Below are positions 32,952-44,505 of a stretch of 64,000 nucleotides of DNA, piece after piece. Under the pieces are notes generated by a model. It had not been told where the DNA came from and did no database searches. It was given only the letters and a program-made list of their open reading frames with translations. The position numbers and the translations under genes are program-made. The DNA is taken from the NCBI GenBank assembly GCA_022828445.1, contig JAIZZJ010000002.1, positions 930,001 through 994,000 on the forward strand, written 5' to 3'. How positions within the stretch are numbered: position 1 is the stretch's first letter; every line of letters starts with the position of its first letter. Source of the stretch: Graphiopsis chlorocephala (taxonomy: Eukaryota > Ascomycota > Dothideomycetes > Cladosporiales > Cladosporiaceae).

Positions 32952-34385
32952 TCAGGGCCTCCTCCTCAAATTCCTCTTCAGCCACGCGACAGTAGGCGGG
33001 TTGACGATCTCGTTGAACAGCGCTGTACCCCAGACTAAGAGCGCGAAACCTGCGACTTGTAGCCACTTGAAGGACTCCCAGCCCAGGCCCAGCGAGACGA
33101 GCCAGATGAACAGCGTGCGGCAGGTGTCGATTGTGCTACGGGCGGTGGCGCTGATTTGACGAGTTACGGAGAGGCCGAAGAAGTTGAAACCGCTGGGGGA
33201 AAGATTAGTAAGATGAACCGATGGTGAGAAAAGAGCGAGGACTTACCCGATGGAAATCATGATCAGCACGGATGTCACGGCGATGGCACGGTTGTTGAAC
33301 ATCTGGTGGAAGCCTTCGCGCGCATCGAAGTATCCGCCCTGGCCGCGTGCGGTGCGGCCGATCGCCAAGTGCAGGATTCCAGTTCCGAAGAGCGTGACGA
33401 GGAAGCCGAAGACGCCTTCCCAGCCGACAACTTGGATCGGGTCCATGCTGTAGCGCTCCATGATCGATTCCTCCAGCACAAACTGCGAAGCGGTGAAGAT
33501 CTGCGCGCCGGCGATCATGGTGATGCCGATGATCGTTTCGGCTGGCGTGTGTGTTTCGAGGGCACCGACGGCGGCACGGGCATAGTTGCGGATCAGGTTC
33601 TCGTGGACATCGGGGCCTGGACGGACGTCGCCTGGGACGGAAGGAGGGCCCTTCTCAAGGACACCAGCTAGACCGACGAGTGCGACACCGGCTACGACAA
33701 TGAAGAGGGATCCCCATTTCCAGGCGCCGAGGTGGCGGTGGAGGAATATGACGGAGAAGAGGCCGACGAAGAGTACGAGAGCGCCACGGGTCATTTGGTA
33801 GATGCTGGCGGCAACAAAGAGAAGGCCGGCGTTCATGAGAGTCGTTCCGAGGATATCGCAGATGGCTGGCAGGGCTAGCAGGGTGATTTTCCAGCCTGTC
33901 AGAGGTTGACGCTCATTCGTAAGATCTTCTGCGTCCGCGAAGGGCTTTGTAGGAATGTTGGTAGGATCGATGAGTGTCTGAGAGGCCGACAAATCGCCAT
34001 GCGCGACGTCGTCGTCCATGTCTGAGCCCGCAGCTTCTTCCTCATCGCTGCTGTCGCGGTGTCTCACAGGTGTGTATTCCGCCTCTTGAGCACTTCCGCT
34101 CTTGGTGTATCGCTTGAATAGGAACGAGGCGAAGACTACTAGCCAGCAGCCGCTTTCGCCGATGAACATCTGGAGCGTCTGGAGGACGGGTTGCTCGAAG
34201 GTCTTTGGGTGGGGAGTGTCGCAGTCAGCTACACATTGCATGTCCTGTAGAGATATATCGTCAATAACCATCCTATACTTCTCGTCTCAGACAACGCGAA
34301 CCTGGTACTTGGTGAGCAATGTATTGCACACTCCGGTCAGTAACATCATTGCGACCAGGAACGGGATGAATCCTCTCGTCGACAT
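32952..34385 (-). CDS. SLC35F6-type drug/metabolite transporter superfamily protein
   Basis: Exons in reading order are 34385-34302, 34244-33247 and 33192-32952, giving 440 residues. The first exon codes helix 1 (FIPFLVAMMLLTGVCNTLLTKYQ). Helix 2 is followed by an acidic cytosolic loop, then eight more helices. Marks of the SLC35F6 group include LPAICDILGTTLMNAGLLFVAASIYQM, GALVLFVGLFSVIFLHRHL and AQIFTASQFVLEE. The last exon completes the two C-terminal helices (LFIWLVSLGLGWESFKWLQVAGF). The group is close to nucleotide-sugar transporters; human SLC35F6 is lysosomal and mitochondrial. The substrate is unknown. Introns are short with good donors and the exon sum is in frame. Confidence 0.9.
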
Positions 34386-34849
34386 GATGGCGGTCTTTTC
34401 TGGAAGAGAGATAGCTGTAATCGGCAAGGAAGAATACTATCGAGGTACTCGCAGGTACATATCACTCGCCCTCGTTTCAGAGCAGAGGGGAGGGTGTGGT
34501 GTCGGAGGTGATAGGCGTGCAGTGTAGTAGCACGTGCTGGAGTCAAGGGAGGTATGAGCTCACGCGCGCTGATACGCATTGACCCCCAGATTCGGATGCG
34601 CCGAGGTTCTTGTCTCCGAAGGATCACGTCGGGCTTTGTCTTTGTCCCGCCGTGATGGTACGCTAGCTGGCTATCAGAATCATAACTCTTTAATACCACA
34701 CCTCAAATCTGGTTGGCAACGAGCTTGTTGGTGTACTAATCTCCTCTTTCTGCACTGGTGGATGGACAAGATTGGTGCGGTAATGCGTGCAGCATAGGAG
34801 CTTCTACACCACATCTCTTTCTCTTATTTTCTTGCCACACAACGCAACC
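34386..34849. promoter_or_regulatory. Divergent promoter region, SLC35F6-type / F-box-like genes
   Basis: 464 bases lie between two opposed start codons. No TATA box or clear binding site is recognised. Confidence 0.5.
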
Positions 34850-35575
34850 ATGGACGTGCCACACGAAACGCCATCAGAGCGAGTGCTGGCCACTCCGGAA
34901 CTGCTGGAACTGGTTCTGGTTCCTCTCCTTGGCCAATTAAGAGAGCCTCTTGAAAGGGAGGATCCGCGGTCACAAAAGACACGTCTCAATGCCAATGTTC
35001 TGCTGAGCATTCTTTCTCTCCGTCTGGTCAATCGGACGTTCGACGCCATCATGACTTCTTCAGTCCTATTGAAGCGCGGCCTCTTCCTCACACCGGATCA
35101 TCCATCAAACAGAAGCTGGAGTTGCGAATCTGCTGGTCAGCTTCCAGCCATTCTCCGATCATTCTACCGCTGTCCCGCGCTCAAGTCGCCACCAGTCTTG
35201 AATCCGATAGCACAGACGACCTTTCCAAGTTACCACTTCCGGTATTGGCACTTAGATCCAGCCGCTTCTGGGAACAGATACTGCGCGTACATGATCATCA
35301 CGCGTGATGATGTTCGTAGATACCGGGCAAAAACATCTAGTCAGACGAAGATGTTGGATAGAATGCTACTTTCTCAGCCGCCCGCGCTGGGTTTGGATGC
35401 GATGATTTGGGATGACCGCGATGAGACTAAGGAGTATATCGGGCGGACTACTGATTTGGAGGACATGCGGATTGAGAGCGAGAAGGGGTTGACCGTAGGC
35501 GAAGTGCATCGGCGGCTCGGAGAGTTGTTTGATCGGTATCAGGATGTTCCGGCTATTAAATTGACAACTGTTTGA
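34850..35575 (+). CDS. F-box-like fungal protein
   Basis: Single exon, 241 residues, with an AACC-ATG start. Residues 12-60 (VLATPELLELVLVPLL ... LRLVNRTFDAIMTSS) look like the fungal F-box pattern: a proline-led helix, then a conserved Leu-Arg-Val-Asn/Cys-Arg segment. The rest shows no named domain; it contains a Trp/His-rich stretch near 120-140 and a charged C-terminal helix. F-box proteins join targets to SCF ubiquitin ligases, but many small fungal members have no known partner. The interrupted spacing between the two F-box halves, with an inserted charged loop, lowers confidence. It could equally be an unassigned lineage-specific protein. Confidence 0.68.
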   Translation: MDVPHETPSERVLATPELLELVLVPLLGQLREPLEREDPRSQKTRLNANVLLSILSLRLVNRTFDAIMTSSVLLKRGLFLTPDHPSNRSWSCESAGQLPAILRSFYRCPALKSPPVLNPIAQTTFPSYHFRYWHLDPAASGNRYCAYMIITRDDVRRYRAKTSSQTKMLDRMLLSQPPALGLDAMIWDDRDETKEYIGRTTDLEDMRIESEKGLTVGEVHRRLGELFDRYQDVPAIKLTTV

Positions 35576-36438
35576 TGGTATGTTTGTACGAGCTCACGGT
35601 CTACCTTCATTTTCCGTACTTGCTCGCCATGCCACTAAGAGGCCAGTACTTAGTTTGGACATAGATCGCAACACGAGGTGCAAGTGCTACATGTAAGCTT
35701 GTGTGGAAGAGGGGTTAAGACCAGCTCTCACTTTATTCACAACGAACCTGACCCGTGAAGGCATCGACTTTCCTGCCAGTCGCATCGCGCAATCACAAGC
35801 TCCCTCGCGTAATGCGAGTCCCTGCATACACCCTCACTTACTCTACCAAAATTTTGCGCTCACACCACCGACTTTCCTGGTTCGCCGTGCGCTTTGAAAA
35901 CGACCAACCTGCACCAGCCACCATATTCGCCAACAGAACGCCTTGCCCTTGCAAGCTCGCCATATATCAAATCGTCAACCGCTCTTGTTACTCTGGGACC
36001 TCAACGCCACCATGCCCGGCCTCTTGACCAACCGCTGTGATCTTCCGGATGCGTGTGTACGTCGATTCTGTAACGTGGTCGTTCATCCGGTCAAAACAGG
36101 ACACCCGAGCGAAACTGCTCGGTTTTAATGTCGCGCCGCACGTGATCAAGGGCCATGAGCCACATTCAGACATGCTTGAGCCCGAGAAGCTGATCTTCGG
36201 CTAGGGAATTGATGGCGATGGTTTGTGGTCTTTCACAAGAATGCATGGCGGTCGAGAGATTCATACTATCTCGGTGGTTGGAGGAGACCTTGGATTAGAG
36301 GCGGAAGTTGGGTATTACCTGGATTAGAGGAGCGGACGAGCAGATGATTGTAATATCCCAATGATGCCTTTGGTAGTCCGCCGCTTGATAAGTTCCCATG
36401 TAAGTGCTTGAAAACTCTGCCATTGAGACGAATCGCTG
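35576..36438. other. Gap with only tiny open frames
   Basis: No supported gene. A 51-codon frame at 36049-36204 on plus, ending in a charged EPEKLIFG tail, and an overlapping 37-codon frame from a good CCACC-ATG at 36012 are the only items worth noting. Neither resembles a family I know. Confidence 0.5.
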
Positions 36439-37866
36439 CTATGAGTTATCTCGTGGTGATTTCTGAACATCCTTCGCCCACCTCTTCTCCGCCGCAAAAT
36501 CATACACTCCACACGCACCCGGTGCCACCTCGACGCTGACTTCCTCAGTCTTGAGTATCATATCACCTCCGACAACAGGATTAAGCTCAACATCACTCCC
36601 ATTCTCATCCCCAAACGAGCACGTCATCCGCCCACGCCGACGACTCTCCCGCGGCGGCTCCGAAAGGTCGCTATTATAGTAGCTGCTCGGAGACGTAGAG
36701 GGAGCGCTCGACGAGGACTTCCAGTATCTGAGGAGGTACTTGAGCGCTGGCATGGAGACGACCATGATGGCTATGCACATTTCCGCCATGGACCAGATGT
36801 ATGTTCGATCCCAGTCCGTGCCTGTTTGGATGCGGATAAAGCGGGTTGCGCTAACGATGATGGTTAGGATGCCGAGGGCGAAGGTGAGGATGAGGCCGTC
36901 GCGTTGGCGGCGTTTGAGTTCGAGGACGCGGAGTAGCGGGAAGGGTAGTAGGAAGACTGGACATGTAAGCAAATGTTCGAAGGCAGCCTTTATGTGAATG
37001 TGAATGTGATACGGACTGGAAATGTCGGATGAGAAGTTCAGCGCCCAGCTGATCTGTAGGACCAAGAGGGAATTGAATACTGAGCAGGAGCCTTCCTCGC
37101 CTGACCAGTTGTCCGGAACGTTTGGGCAGTAAAATGTGTTTATCCCAAGAGTAGTGAGTCCAGATGCCGTTGTGTAGCCGGTGACGATGTATAGGGCCAT
37201 GCGGAGTTTTGGCATAGAATGGGGGAACAGCTCGAAGTAGAGTGATAGTATGGCGGCTTTGGGGAAGTACAAGCCCACGTCGTAGAAAAAGTTCGACCTG
37301 TTGAGGACACTGGGTCAGTCGAGTCTTTTGACCAAAAGCCAACGCTTCTACCATCTCAGCCAGTAGCACCGAATGACCAAATTGAGGCCGGGACTTACGC
37401 GAAGGAGATCTAGCGATGGGTAAAGTCAGTATTTTTCTGATAGTAAGTAACGTGATAAGCGTAAGCAGGAGTCTCAACTGACCCTATCCAAGACGGATTG
37501 CTTCTCAGTATCTTCTGCAGTCACCACATCTGCGAGCGCAAACTTCGGATTCATAGCACCAAGCGTATACGCCAAAGTGTCACCTGATGCGGTTGTCAGC
37601 CGGGAACTCGCAACGAATCTGGCTGCTCACTCACAAATCATCAGCCCAAGCAAGCAAAGCGCGGATACGATAAGAAAGACGTCCGAGACGATGATGTGTT
37701 TCTGTTGCTGACGAGCCAATCTGAGTCCGATGCGCATCGCGACGAAACTATATGCGAAAGTGAACAGCATCCATTCTATGCCCTGCTCTACATTAGAATA
37801 AAGTCTTGTCAGATCCAAATGTAGGCTTACCATGACGATCTCGCCAGAAACTTGTACAGAATCCAT
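36439..37866 (-). CDS. Seven-helix fungal rhodopsin-fold integral membrane protein (no CFEM)
   Basis: Probable exons in reading order are 37866-37831, 37785-37635, 37583-37483, 37409-37399, 37297-37017 and 36956-36439, about 365 residues. Splicing out the third and fourth introns around an 11-nt exon joins VLDRISFASNFFYDVGLYFPKAAILSLY, the family's helix-3 region, so those junctions are good. Seven hydrophobic helices are followed by a Ser-rich, basic, then acidic cytosolic tail. The family (fungal 'rhodopsin domain', PTH11-related) is large and mostly uncharacterised; some members are receptors at the plasma membrane. No CFEM domain precedes the helices. The first and last introns (37786-37830, donor GTAAGC; 36957-37016, donor GTCCGT) are multiples of three without stops, so retained forms of about 380-400 residues are possible. 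Confidence 0.8.
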
Positions 37867-38890
37867 GATAGCAAAACGAATGGCACCAAAACGCTTACCT
37901 CGAACGCATGAACATAGCGTGCCATTAAATGCGTATCGACACAGACACGATGACACATACCAAACCTCTTCGACGCATCTTGTAACACTTGCTAAGGCAG
38001 TCTCTTGCAAATCTGGAAGTAATCGACTATACGCAGGCCTTTTGCTAGCAAGGTATCCAGTGCTCTATACTAACACGGTGTGAGGATCGGAAGGCTGGCG
38101 CGATTCGTCACGAAGTGCAGTAGGTGATCGGAGAAAGTGGAGTGAGTCTGCATGCCCACGCTCGCCACGCCTTGTTGTTTGGAGCTAAGGGAAGTTCCCG
38201 TGGCGTTATTAATATGGGATTATAGCAGCGCCGGAGCTACAGGTTCGTTTACGGGGATACTTATTGCGCCAAATCCTAGGCTCGATTTCGCTGTTTCGAA
38301 GCCAGCCGGCATTCCTCTTGAGATGCGAAACGTGCCGTATGCGACCTTGCTTCCGATGCTGGCTCAAGGAATAACCTAGTGACAAACTGAACCCAGGATG
38401 TTCGCAAGCCAAGAGAATAAGGTGGAGGACAGTACTGTATTAGTGTGGCTGAACTGCTCATGGTATGCATCAAGCAAGATCGACTAATCACATACAGTCA
38501 GTCTCCTGGTCGCCATGGATTTTGTCCTGTCTGTTCCTTTGAAGGTGGTGAAGTCGAGGCATTATTATGACGTGTCGTGTTCAAACCACCAGATCACCGT
38601 TCCATCTCCCGCTGGCTCCAGTTCTGCCGGTTCGTCCAAGCTCACCTGCAGTGCTCGCACGACAAATCGTCATCGACATGTATGACCGCTCTCGTCAGAT
38701 CTCGTGCTGCGCGTACACGCAACACTGATCATCGCGATTGCTCTCAAAGAGCTCCAGCAGTCAACCGCTACTGCCTTGTAGACCTACACAAGCTGAGTGC
38801 TCTCAATCTTCCTCCTCCGTCTCTCATCTCTCGTATGCAACACCACAGCACAACCTCCTACACGACCACCGCACATCTAACCCTACAAAA
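37867..38890. other. 1.0 kb divergent intergenic region
   Basis: It holds promoters for the rhodopsin-fold gene (minus) and the DUF3074 gene (plus). The final 100 bases are C- and CA-rich leader. No other feature is recognised. Confidence 0.55.
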
Positions 38891-39802
38891 ATGTCCACCA
38901 CAATACCTCAGTCTCCAAACAGCAACACCTCCCTCGGCCCCATCGTACGCCTGCGGAACAGAGACCACTCCGAGCTCCCCAGTCACCCAGCACTCCCGCC
39001 CGCAACCAGCACTGCGCGACCTTCAATCGCAGAATACGCCGCCGCAGCACTCGCCGAAGCCGACACTTTCATGACGTCCTACCTACCGCGCACCTTCAAG
39101 ACCAAATCCAAAGACAAGCGCTCTCCGCCTTCGACCGCACCAGTCGAACTTCTCTCCCATGAGATCTCTGGCGCCGAGCTGCCCGCGTCCGCCAAATTAA
39201 AGGGCTCCCAAGCTACGGCAGAGACCTGGTTCGCGCGCACAAGTATACACGAGAATGCTGCAAAGACGGGTACGGCAAGCTGGGAAGAGTTCGACCGAGG
39301 GACAAGAGCGAACCACTGCGAGCGCGAAGACGATTACACACCGGACGTACTCGATGCACATTTGGTATTCGACTGGAGCGAAGAGCTGGGCAAGCTCGAC
39401 AAGAAGGTCGGCGAGTGGGAAGATGTTGGTGCAGAAGTGCGCGAAATGATTCACAACATCCCTCCACCACTGAACGACCGAGCGTTTACTGTGATGTGCA
39501 TTTGGGCGAAGAGGCCAGCAAGGAATGATTGGCTGGTAGTACAGCTGCCTGTCGACCCTCGCGGGCTACCTGGCACGAAGTACGCCGACAGGCCCAAGAT
39601 TACTGCTGGGCAGTATGTGAGCATTGAGCGAGGAGAGCTGGCAGACGGTGAGAAGAACGTCAAGTGGCAGATGGCTACGGCCAGTGATGCCGGCGGTGTT
39701 CTCCCTATGTGGGCGCAGAAGCTAGGCGTTCCTGGTGCTGTTGTTAAGGACGTCGGATTGTTCATGCAATACTGCGAGGATCAAAGGAAAGGCCAGGCGT
39801 GA
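38891..39802 (+). CDS. DUF3074 START-like domain protein
   Basis: Single exon, 303 residues, with start context CAAAA-ATG. Residues 1-95 are low-complexity except for a short helix (IAEYAAAALAEADTFMTSYL). From about 100 to 295 there is a compact domain with ETWFARTSIHENAAKTGTASWEEFDRG, an acidic aspartate/tryptophan strand (DAHLVFDWSEEL), and a C-terminal helix typical of the fungal DUF3074 family. That family is predicted to adopt the START lipid-binding helix-grip fold. Lipid or hydrophobic-ligand binding is therefore a family-based inference, and no ligand is known to me. No signal peptide or membrane helix is seen, so it is probably cytosolic. Confidence 0.83.
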   Translation: MSTTIPQSPNSNTSLGPIVRLRNRDHSELPSHPALPPATSTARPSIAEYAAAALAEADTFMTSYLPRTFKTKSKDKRSPPSTAPVELLSHEISGAELPASAKLKGSQATAETWFARTSIHENAAKTGTASWEEFDRGTRANHCEREDDYTPDVLDAHLVFDWSEELGKLDKKVGEWEDVGAEVREMIHNIPPPLNDRAFTVMCIWAKRPARNDWLVVQLPVDPRGLPGTKYADRPKITAGQYVSIERGELADGEKNVKWQMATASDAGGVLPMWAQKLGVPGAVVKDVGLFMQYCEDQRKGQA

Positions 39803-40792
39803 GTTTGAGGATTATAGGGCATGATACATTCTTATACAAGCAACAAATGAGACGATAAATACCCTAACTTTCTATGTTAAGTGTCCTGGTGTTGGTCTCT
39901 GGTATCTTGATTGTTCTCGAAACGATTCGGCAACACAAATGATCGTACTTCAACCCTGGGTCTTTCCGTCAGATACAGTGGATTTGATCGAGGCGACGAC
40001 GACACTAATTGCGATATCAATGACAACGATCACAAATCAGAATCTCAGTGAACGATTTGAACCACATTTGGTCTTGTGTTCTCTCATGTTCCTGACAGTT
40101 CCCACGTCGACACCCATCCTTGTTACGGAAGCTTGGTCAAGTTCGAACAATCGATGCCTCTGAACATTCATACGCATACGGAAGGCGCAGCACCGAAGCT
40201 CTGCGCACAATCACACCACATGGTAAATTCAGGTTGACCCTGCAACATACTCCTCAAGTTTCATCGCCTGTAATGCCATGGTCGACGAGATATGGTTAAC
40301 CAACCAATTACAACCCCAACCCTCTCTACCCCATCAATAAAGCTAGAGTCGCGTACATCGTGCTTGTAAGACAAATGTACATCCATCAACCGACCAGATG
40401 GTTCGTACAACCCAGCATCGCTTGGTAGAGCGTCATGATAAACAGAATTCTTACAGGCTCATCAAGGAGATGCAACATTGATCTTCCATCCAAGCGAAAG
40501 ATTGAAGACCACATCGGACGGACCCCTGCCCGTTCGACCTCGGCTGCAGCAAACAAACAAGCATCTCTCCACCCTCCGTCCCCACAACTTCCCCAAAGAA
40601 CAGGCAGATCTACGTCAAGGCAAAGAGGAAGCTCGACCAAAGACCTTTGAGCTCCCCACGCGGTCGTTCTTCTCGCTTACTCTCTGCGTACCATTGAGAA
40701 AGATCATCCACGTGTACATAGCCTAATTCTCTACCTACTGCGTTGTCCCTCTCACTTCCCTATCAGCTCACAGGATCGAGCAAGTCATCACG
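39803..40792. other. 1.0 kb intergenic region
   Basis: It lies between two plus-strand genes. Open frames are short. An AATAAA occurs near 40327. The last 100 bases look like a pyrimidine-rich leader of the acyl-CoA ligase gene. Confidence 0.55.
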
Positions 40793-42630
40793 ATGTCATC
40801 AGCTCTAAAGCGCCTCTCCTCTCTAGCAGCCCACTTCAGCCCATCCTCCTCCTCACCAACAACACCCTCTGCTCCAGAATCATACGATCACAGGCACAAC
40901 ATCCACCAGCTCTCGCCCACAGTCTTCCTGCCCCGCGCCGCCGCCATTGAACCCGATGCTTGCGCCCTCTACCATGTCACAGCCAACAAGAAGATCCTCC
41001 GCCGAACGTACCAAGAAGCCGCAGATCGTGCAAGAGGACTGGCGTACTTCTTGCTGAAGCACAAGTACAAAAGAGTTGGTATTCTAGCTCCGAACACTCC
41101 GTCTTTCTACGAATCGATTTTTGGTATTGCGGCTGCGGGAGCGGTAAATGTTGCGATCAACTATCGCTTGAAGGAGGATGATATTTCTTATATTTTTGAT
41201 CACGCGGAGGTAGATTCGATTATTGTTGATGCGGAGTTTGTGCATCTGCTGCAGGGATTCAGGAAGACACATCCCAATGTTACTATCATCGTGGACACGG
41301 ACACCGATGCGACCGAAGGCGAGCTGAGTGGGCCCTTCGATCAGGCTGTGCTGGAAGGGTTGGCGTTTGACAGCCAGACTGGTGGCCATGGGTGGGATAC
41401 GTTGGAGACGGAGGCGGTGAACGAGGAGTACATGCTGGCTCTGTCGTATACGTCGGGCACGACGGCGCGGCCGAAGGGTGTGGTGTACACACACAGGGGC
41501 GCGTATCTTGCTAGTCTGGGTAATATCGTGGAGAGCGCTCTCAACACGCATAATTCGAGAGCGGACAGATGCCATTACCTTTGGACACTGCCCATGTTCC
41601 ACGCGATGGGCTGGACATTCCCTTGGGCAGTGACGGCTGTTAGGGGAACGCACTACTGCTTGAGGAAGATCGACTATCCTGAGATTTGGCGGTTGCTGAA
41701 GGAGGAGGCGATCAGCCACTTCAATGCTGCACCAACTGTGAACATCTTGCTTTGCGCGGATCCGAATGCCGAGAAGCTGCCAGGTAAGTGCGATCGTCTC
41801 ATCGGAGTGAAAAGAATTGTATTAACTCGGCTGCAGAACCAGTACGCGTGACCGTCGCAGCAAGCCCTCCGACTGCTCACCTGTTCGAGACCATGGAGAA
41901 CCTCAACCTCAATCCCGTCCACGTGTACGGTCTCACAGAAACATATGGTCCCATCACCAAGGGCTACTCCAAACCATCCTGGAAGAACCTAGACGTGAAA
42001 GAAAAGTACGCTCGCATGGCTCGCCAAGGCTACGGCTTTGTTGCCTCACTGCCAGTGCGTGTTGTGAAGACCAGTGAGGACGATCCAGATGAGCCATCCG
42101 GCGACTTGATCGAAGTCAAGAGAGACGGCAAAGAGATTGGCGAGATCATCTTCACTGGCAACATCTGCGCCAAAGAGTACTACAAGAACCCACATGCGAC
42201 GAGAAAGCTGTTCCTAGGCGGCGCGCTACACAGTGGCGACCTCGCAGTGTGGCATCCGGACGGCGCAATCCAGATCTTGGACCGAGCGAAGGACATCATC
42301 ATTTCAGGCGGCGAGAACATCAGCTCTTTGGCCTTGGAGTCGCTTCTCGTTACTCATCCGGACATCCTCGAGGCTGCATGTGTAGCGACCCCGGACGAAC
42401 AGTGGGGAGAGAGGCCGAAAGCGTTTATCACTGTGCAGGCAGGGAAGAAAGGTCAGCTTTCAGGCGAGGATGTGATCGACTGGGCGAAAAATAAGAGCGG
42501 CATCAGTCGGTTCATGGTCCCAAGCGAAGTTGAGATATTAGATGAGCTGCCCAAGACCAGCACAGGCAAGCTGAGGAAGAACATCCTTAGAGAGTGGGCG
42601 AAGGGTGGCAAGAGGGAGGAAGCAGCGTGA
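40793..42630 (+). CDS. AMP-dependent acyl-CoA ligase (adenylate-forming)
   Basis: Exons are 40793-41783 and 41837-42630, giving 594 residues. The ATP/AMP motifs are in order: YTSGTTARPKGV (the P-loop-like A3 motif), VYGLTETYGP (A5), HSGDLAVWHPDGAIQILDRAKDIIISGGENIS (A7-A8) and TSTGKLRKNILREW with the catalytic A10 lysine. The intron falls between the two halves of the N-terminal domain and splicing restores EPVRVTVAAS. The sequence is like the medium-chain or short-chain acyl-CoA synthetases (AAE/FadK type) rather than acetyl-CoA synthetase. No PTS1 tripeptide ends the protein (it ends EEAA), and the N terminus is Ser/Leu/Arg-rich, which could be a mitochondrial signal. The exact acid substrate cannot be read from the sequence. 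Confidence 0.93.
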
Positions 42631-44505
42631 AGGGCTCGGGCGTGCCGAGTTGGCGGCGCAGTCGTCGAGTCTAGGGTTTGCATAATTGTACCGTAACGTG
42701 TATTGGAAGCGATGCCAGCCAACCCTCAAGCTCTCTGCAGATTCGTCCATCAAGGGCCTCGTTCTAGGCCGCCCACGGCAGAGGCGCAATCTAGTGAGCG
42801 GCTTCCCCGCCGCGCGCCTGCGCCTCCATGCACGCCGGATACCTAGGGTGCAAGCAGATTTAGGAGACAACCGAGTCCCCAGGGAAGCTGGTCTGTACTG
42901 TTCACACGCGTTTGCAGATTGAGCACGTTAATGCATGTTTCGCGGACGAGATTCAGCGCGGCGTTGTTTTTTTTTGGCGTGCACGCGTCGCAGTGCAGCC
43001 CGTAGAGTTCCGGACAGCCGTTTGCAAATCTTTCAGGGAGAGACGTTTCGGCAACGCGCCGGCCAGCCAGCCTCCTGATATGATCTTCACGGAATTAGGA
43101 CTGCTCAGGGTCAGGCAAGTTTTAACGCGTTCTCTGGCAAACAATTATAGGCGGTCAGTTACGCTGTGACGATCGACGAGGCAGGGAAAATAGAGGTGTA
43201 GTGTGTTACAGCGCAGTGTATGCTTGATGATGATGGATCGTGTTTGTCGACAATCGGGAATCGTGATTGCGGATGGATGGATGCAGCGGATCAGATGGTA
43301 AAGAAAGTCGTCACACCTAGTCTGCGTGATTGCGCGAAGTAAGCTCGATAAGACACACTAGATGTACCGACCGAGTGCACGCACCTCATTCCCGGCGACT
43401 CTCTGTAGTCTTGCGTGTTGGTCGATGTTGAGTACGTTGGTCTAGAGTAATCACCTGGCCATTTTGCCAGTGAGATGCAAAATGCAAGATGCAAACCGTA
43501 CTCGCATGTTAGGGTTCATGTTGTGTCGCTGTTTACGACAATGTCGTGCATTCCAAGGTAATCATGCTTCGGATGCACGAGACGGTGAAAAGACATTTTG
43601 GACAACAATACGAATAATTAAAATGTATCTCCAACCAAGTGTATGCTTATATGCTCTGCCTCGAACGCATATAGAGCGCAAGGCTGCCCTCGCGGCGGTG
43701 TCGTCGGGCGTGATCCACGCAACAGGCGCATTGCTGCCTCACCATGTAAACACATGATGTGCCGGCATTAAATGCATGAAGGATCGGGTCTCGAAGCAGC
43801 GCGAGCCGGGTGATAGGTATCTGGCTCTCACCTCAGAGCAGGCTGTGCAGGTGATGAGTGGTTCGCGAAGGCAGGGCGATCTGCAAGACTGCAAGCCTCC
43901 GGGATGGAGAGAGCTTTGATGATATCCAGGCGTTTGCTCTCTCCGGGAGCCTCTCTCTCTCAGGAGCGCTTGGCAGGCGGCCGCCTCATCTCGTGACCGG
44001 ATAGGCCGGTGCACAAACGGCAGTGTGCGATGTAGACACACTCCCTCACAGGCAGCTATAACGTATACACAAAGTGAATAACGTGACAGGCCGAGAAAAT
44101 TTCGGCGGGCGTTCGTCGAGTCTCTCTTTCCCCCAAAGGTCGTGCTGTGTGCTAAACGTGTCCAATCATTCAGAAATTCTCATGTGGGAAGTCGCGCTAG
44201 CAAGTGGCCCGTGCCCACCGTGTCGAAGCAGGCACGACCGTACATAAGGAACCAAGTTGCTCGCCGCCGTAATCGCGTCCATCAACGCCGGCTTTCACCC
44301 CCGCAAATCACCTACCCAATCCGCACCTGCTAACTCTATTGGCTGCTGCTCGCTACTGCATCTATCCTCACTCACTCACTCATTACTACTACCGGCATGG
44401 TCATGTTCTAGGCTCATTTCGTCCGATTCTTTCTCTCTCTTCTTACGTTTCTGGCGTTTGCATCACCCTCGGCGTTTGATGGGTTGAGGGCCTGCTTTTG
44501 CGACA
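42631..44505. other. 1.9 kb intergenic region
   Basis: No gene is supported. Present are a ten-T tract near 42966, CT-rich sequence from 44330 on, and a (CTCA)4 microsatellite at 44367-44382, which lies in the leader of the Mot1 gene. Confidence 0.55.
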
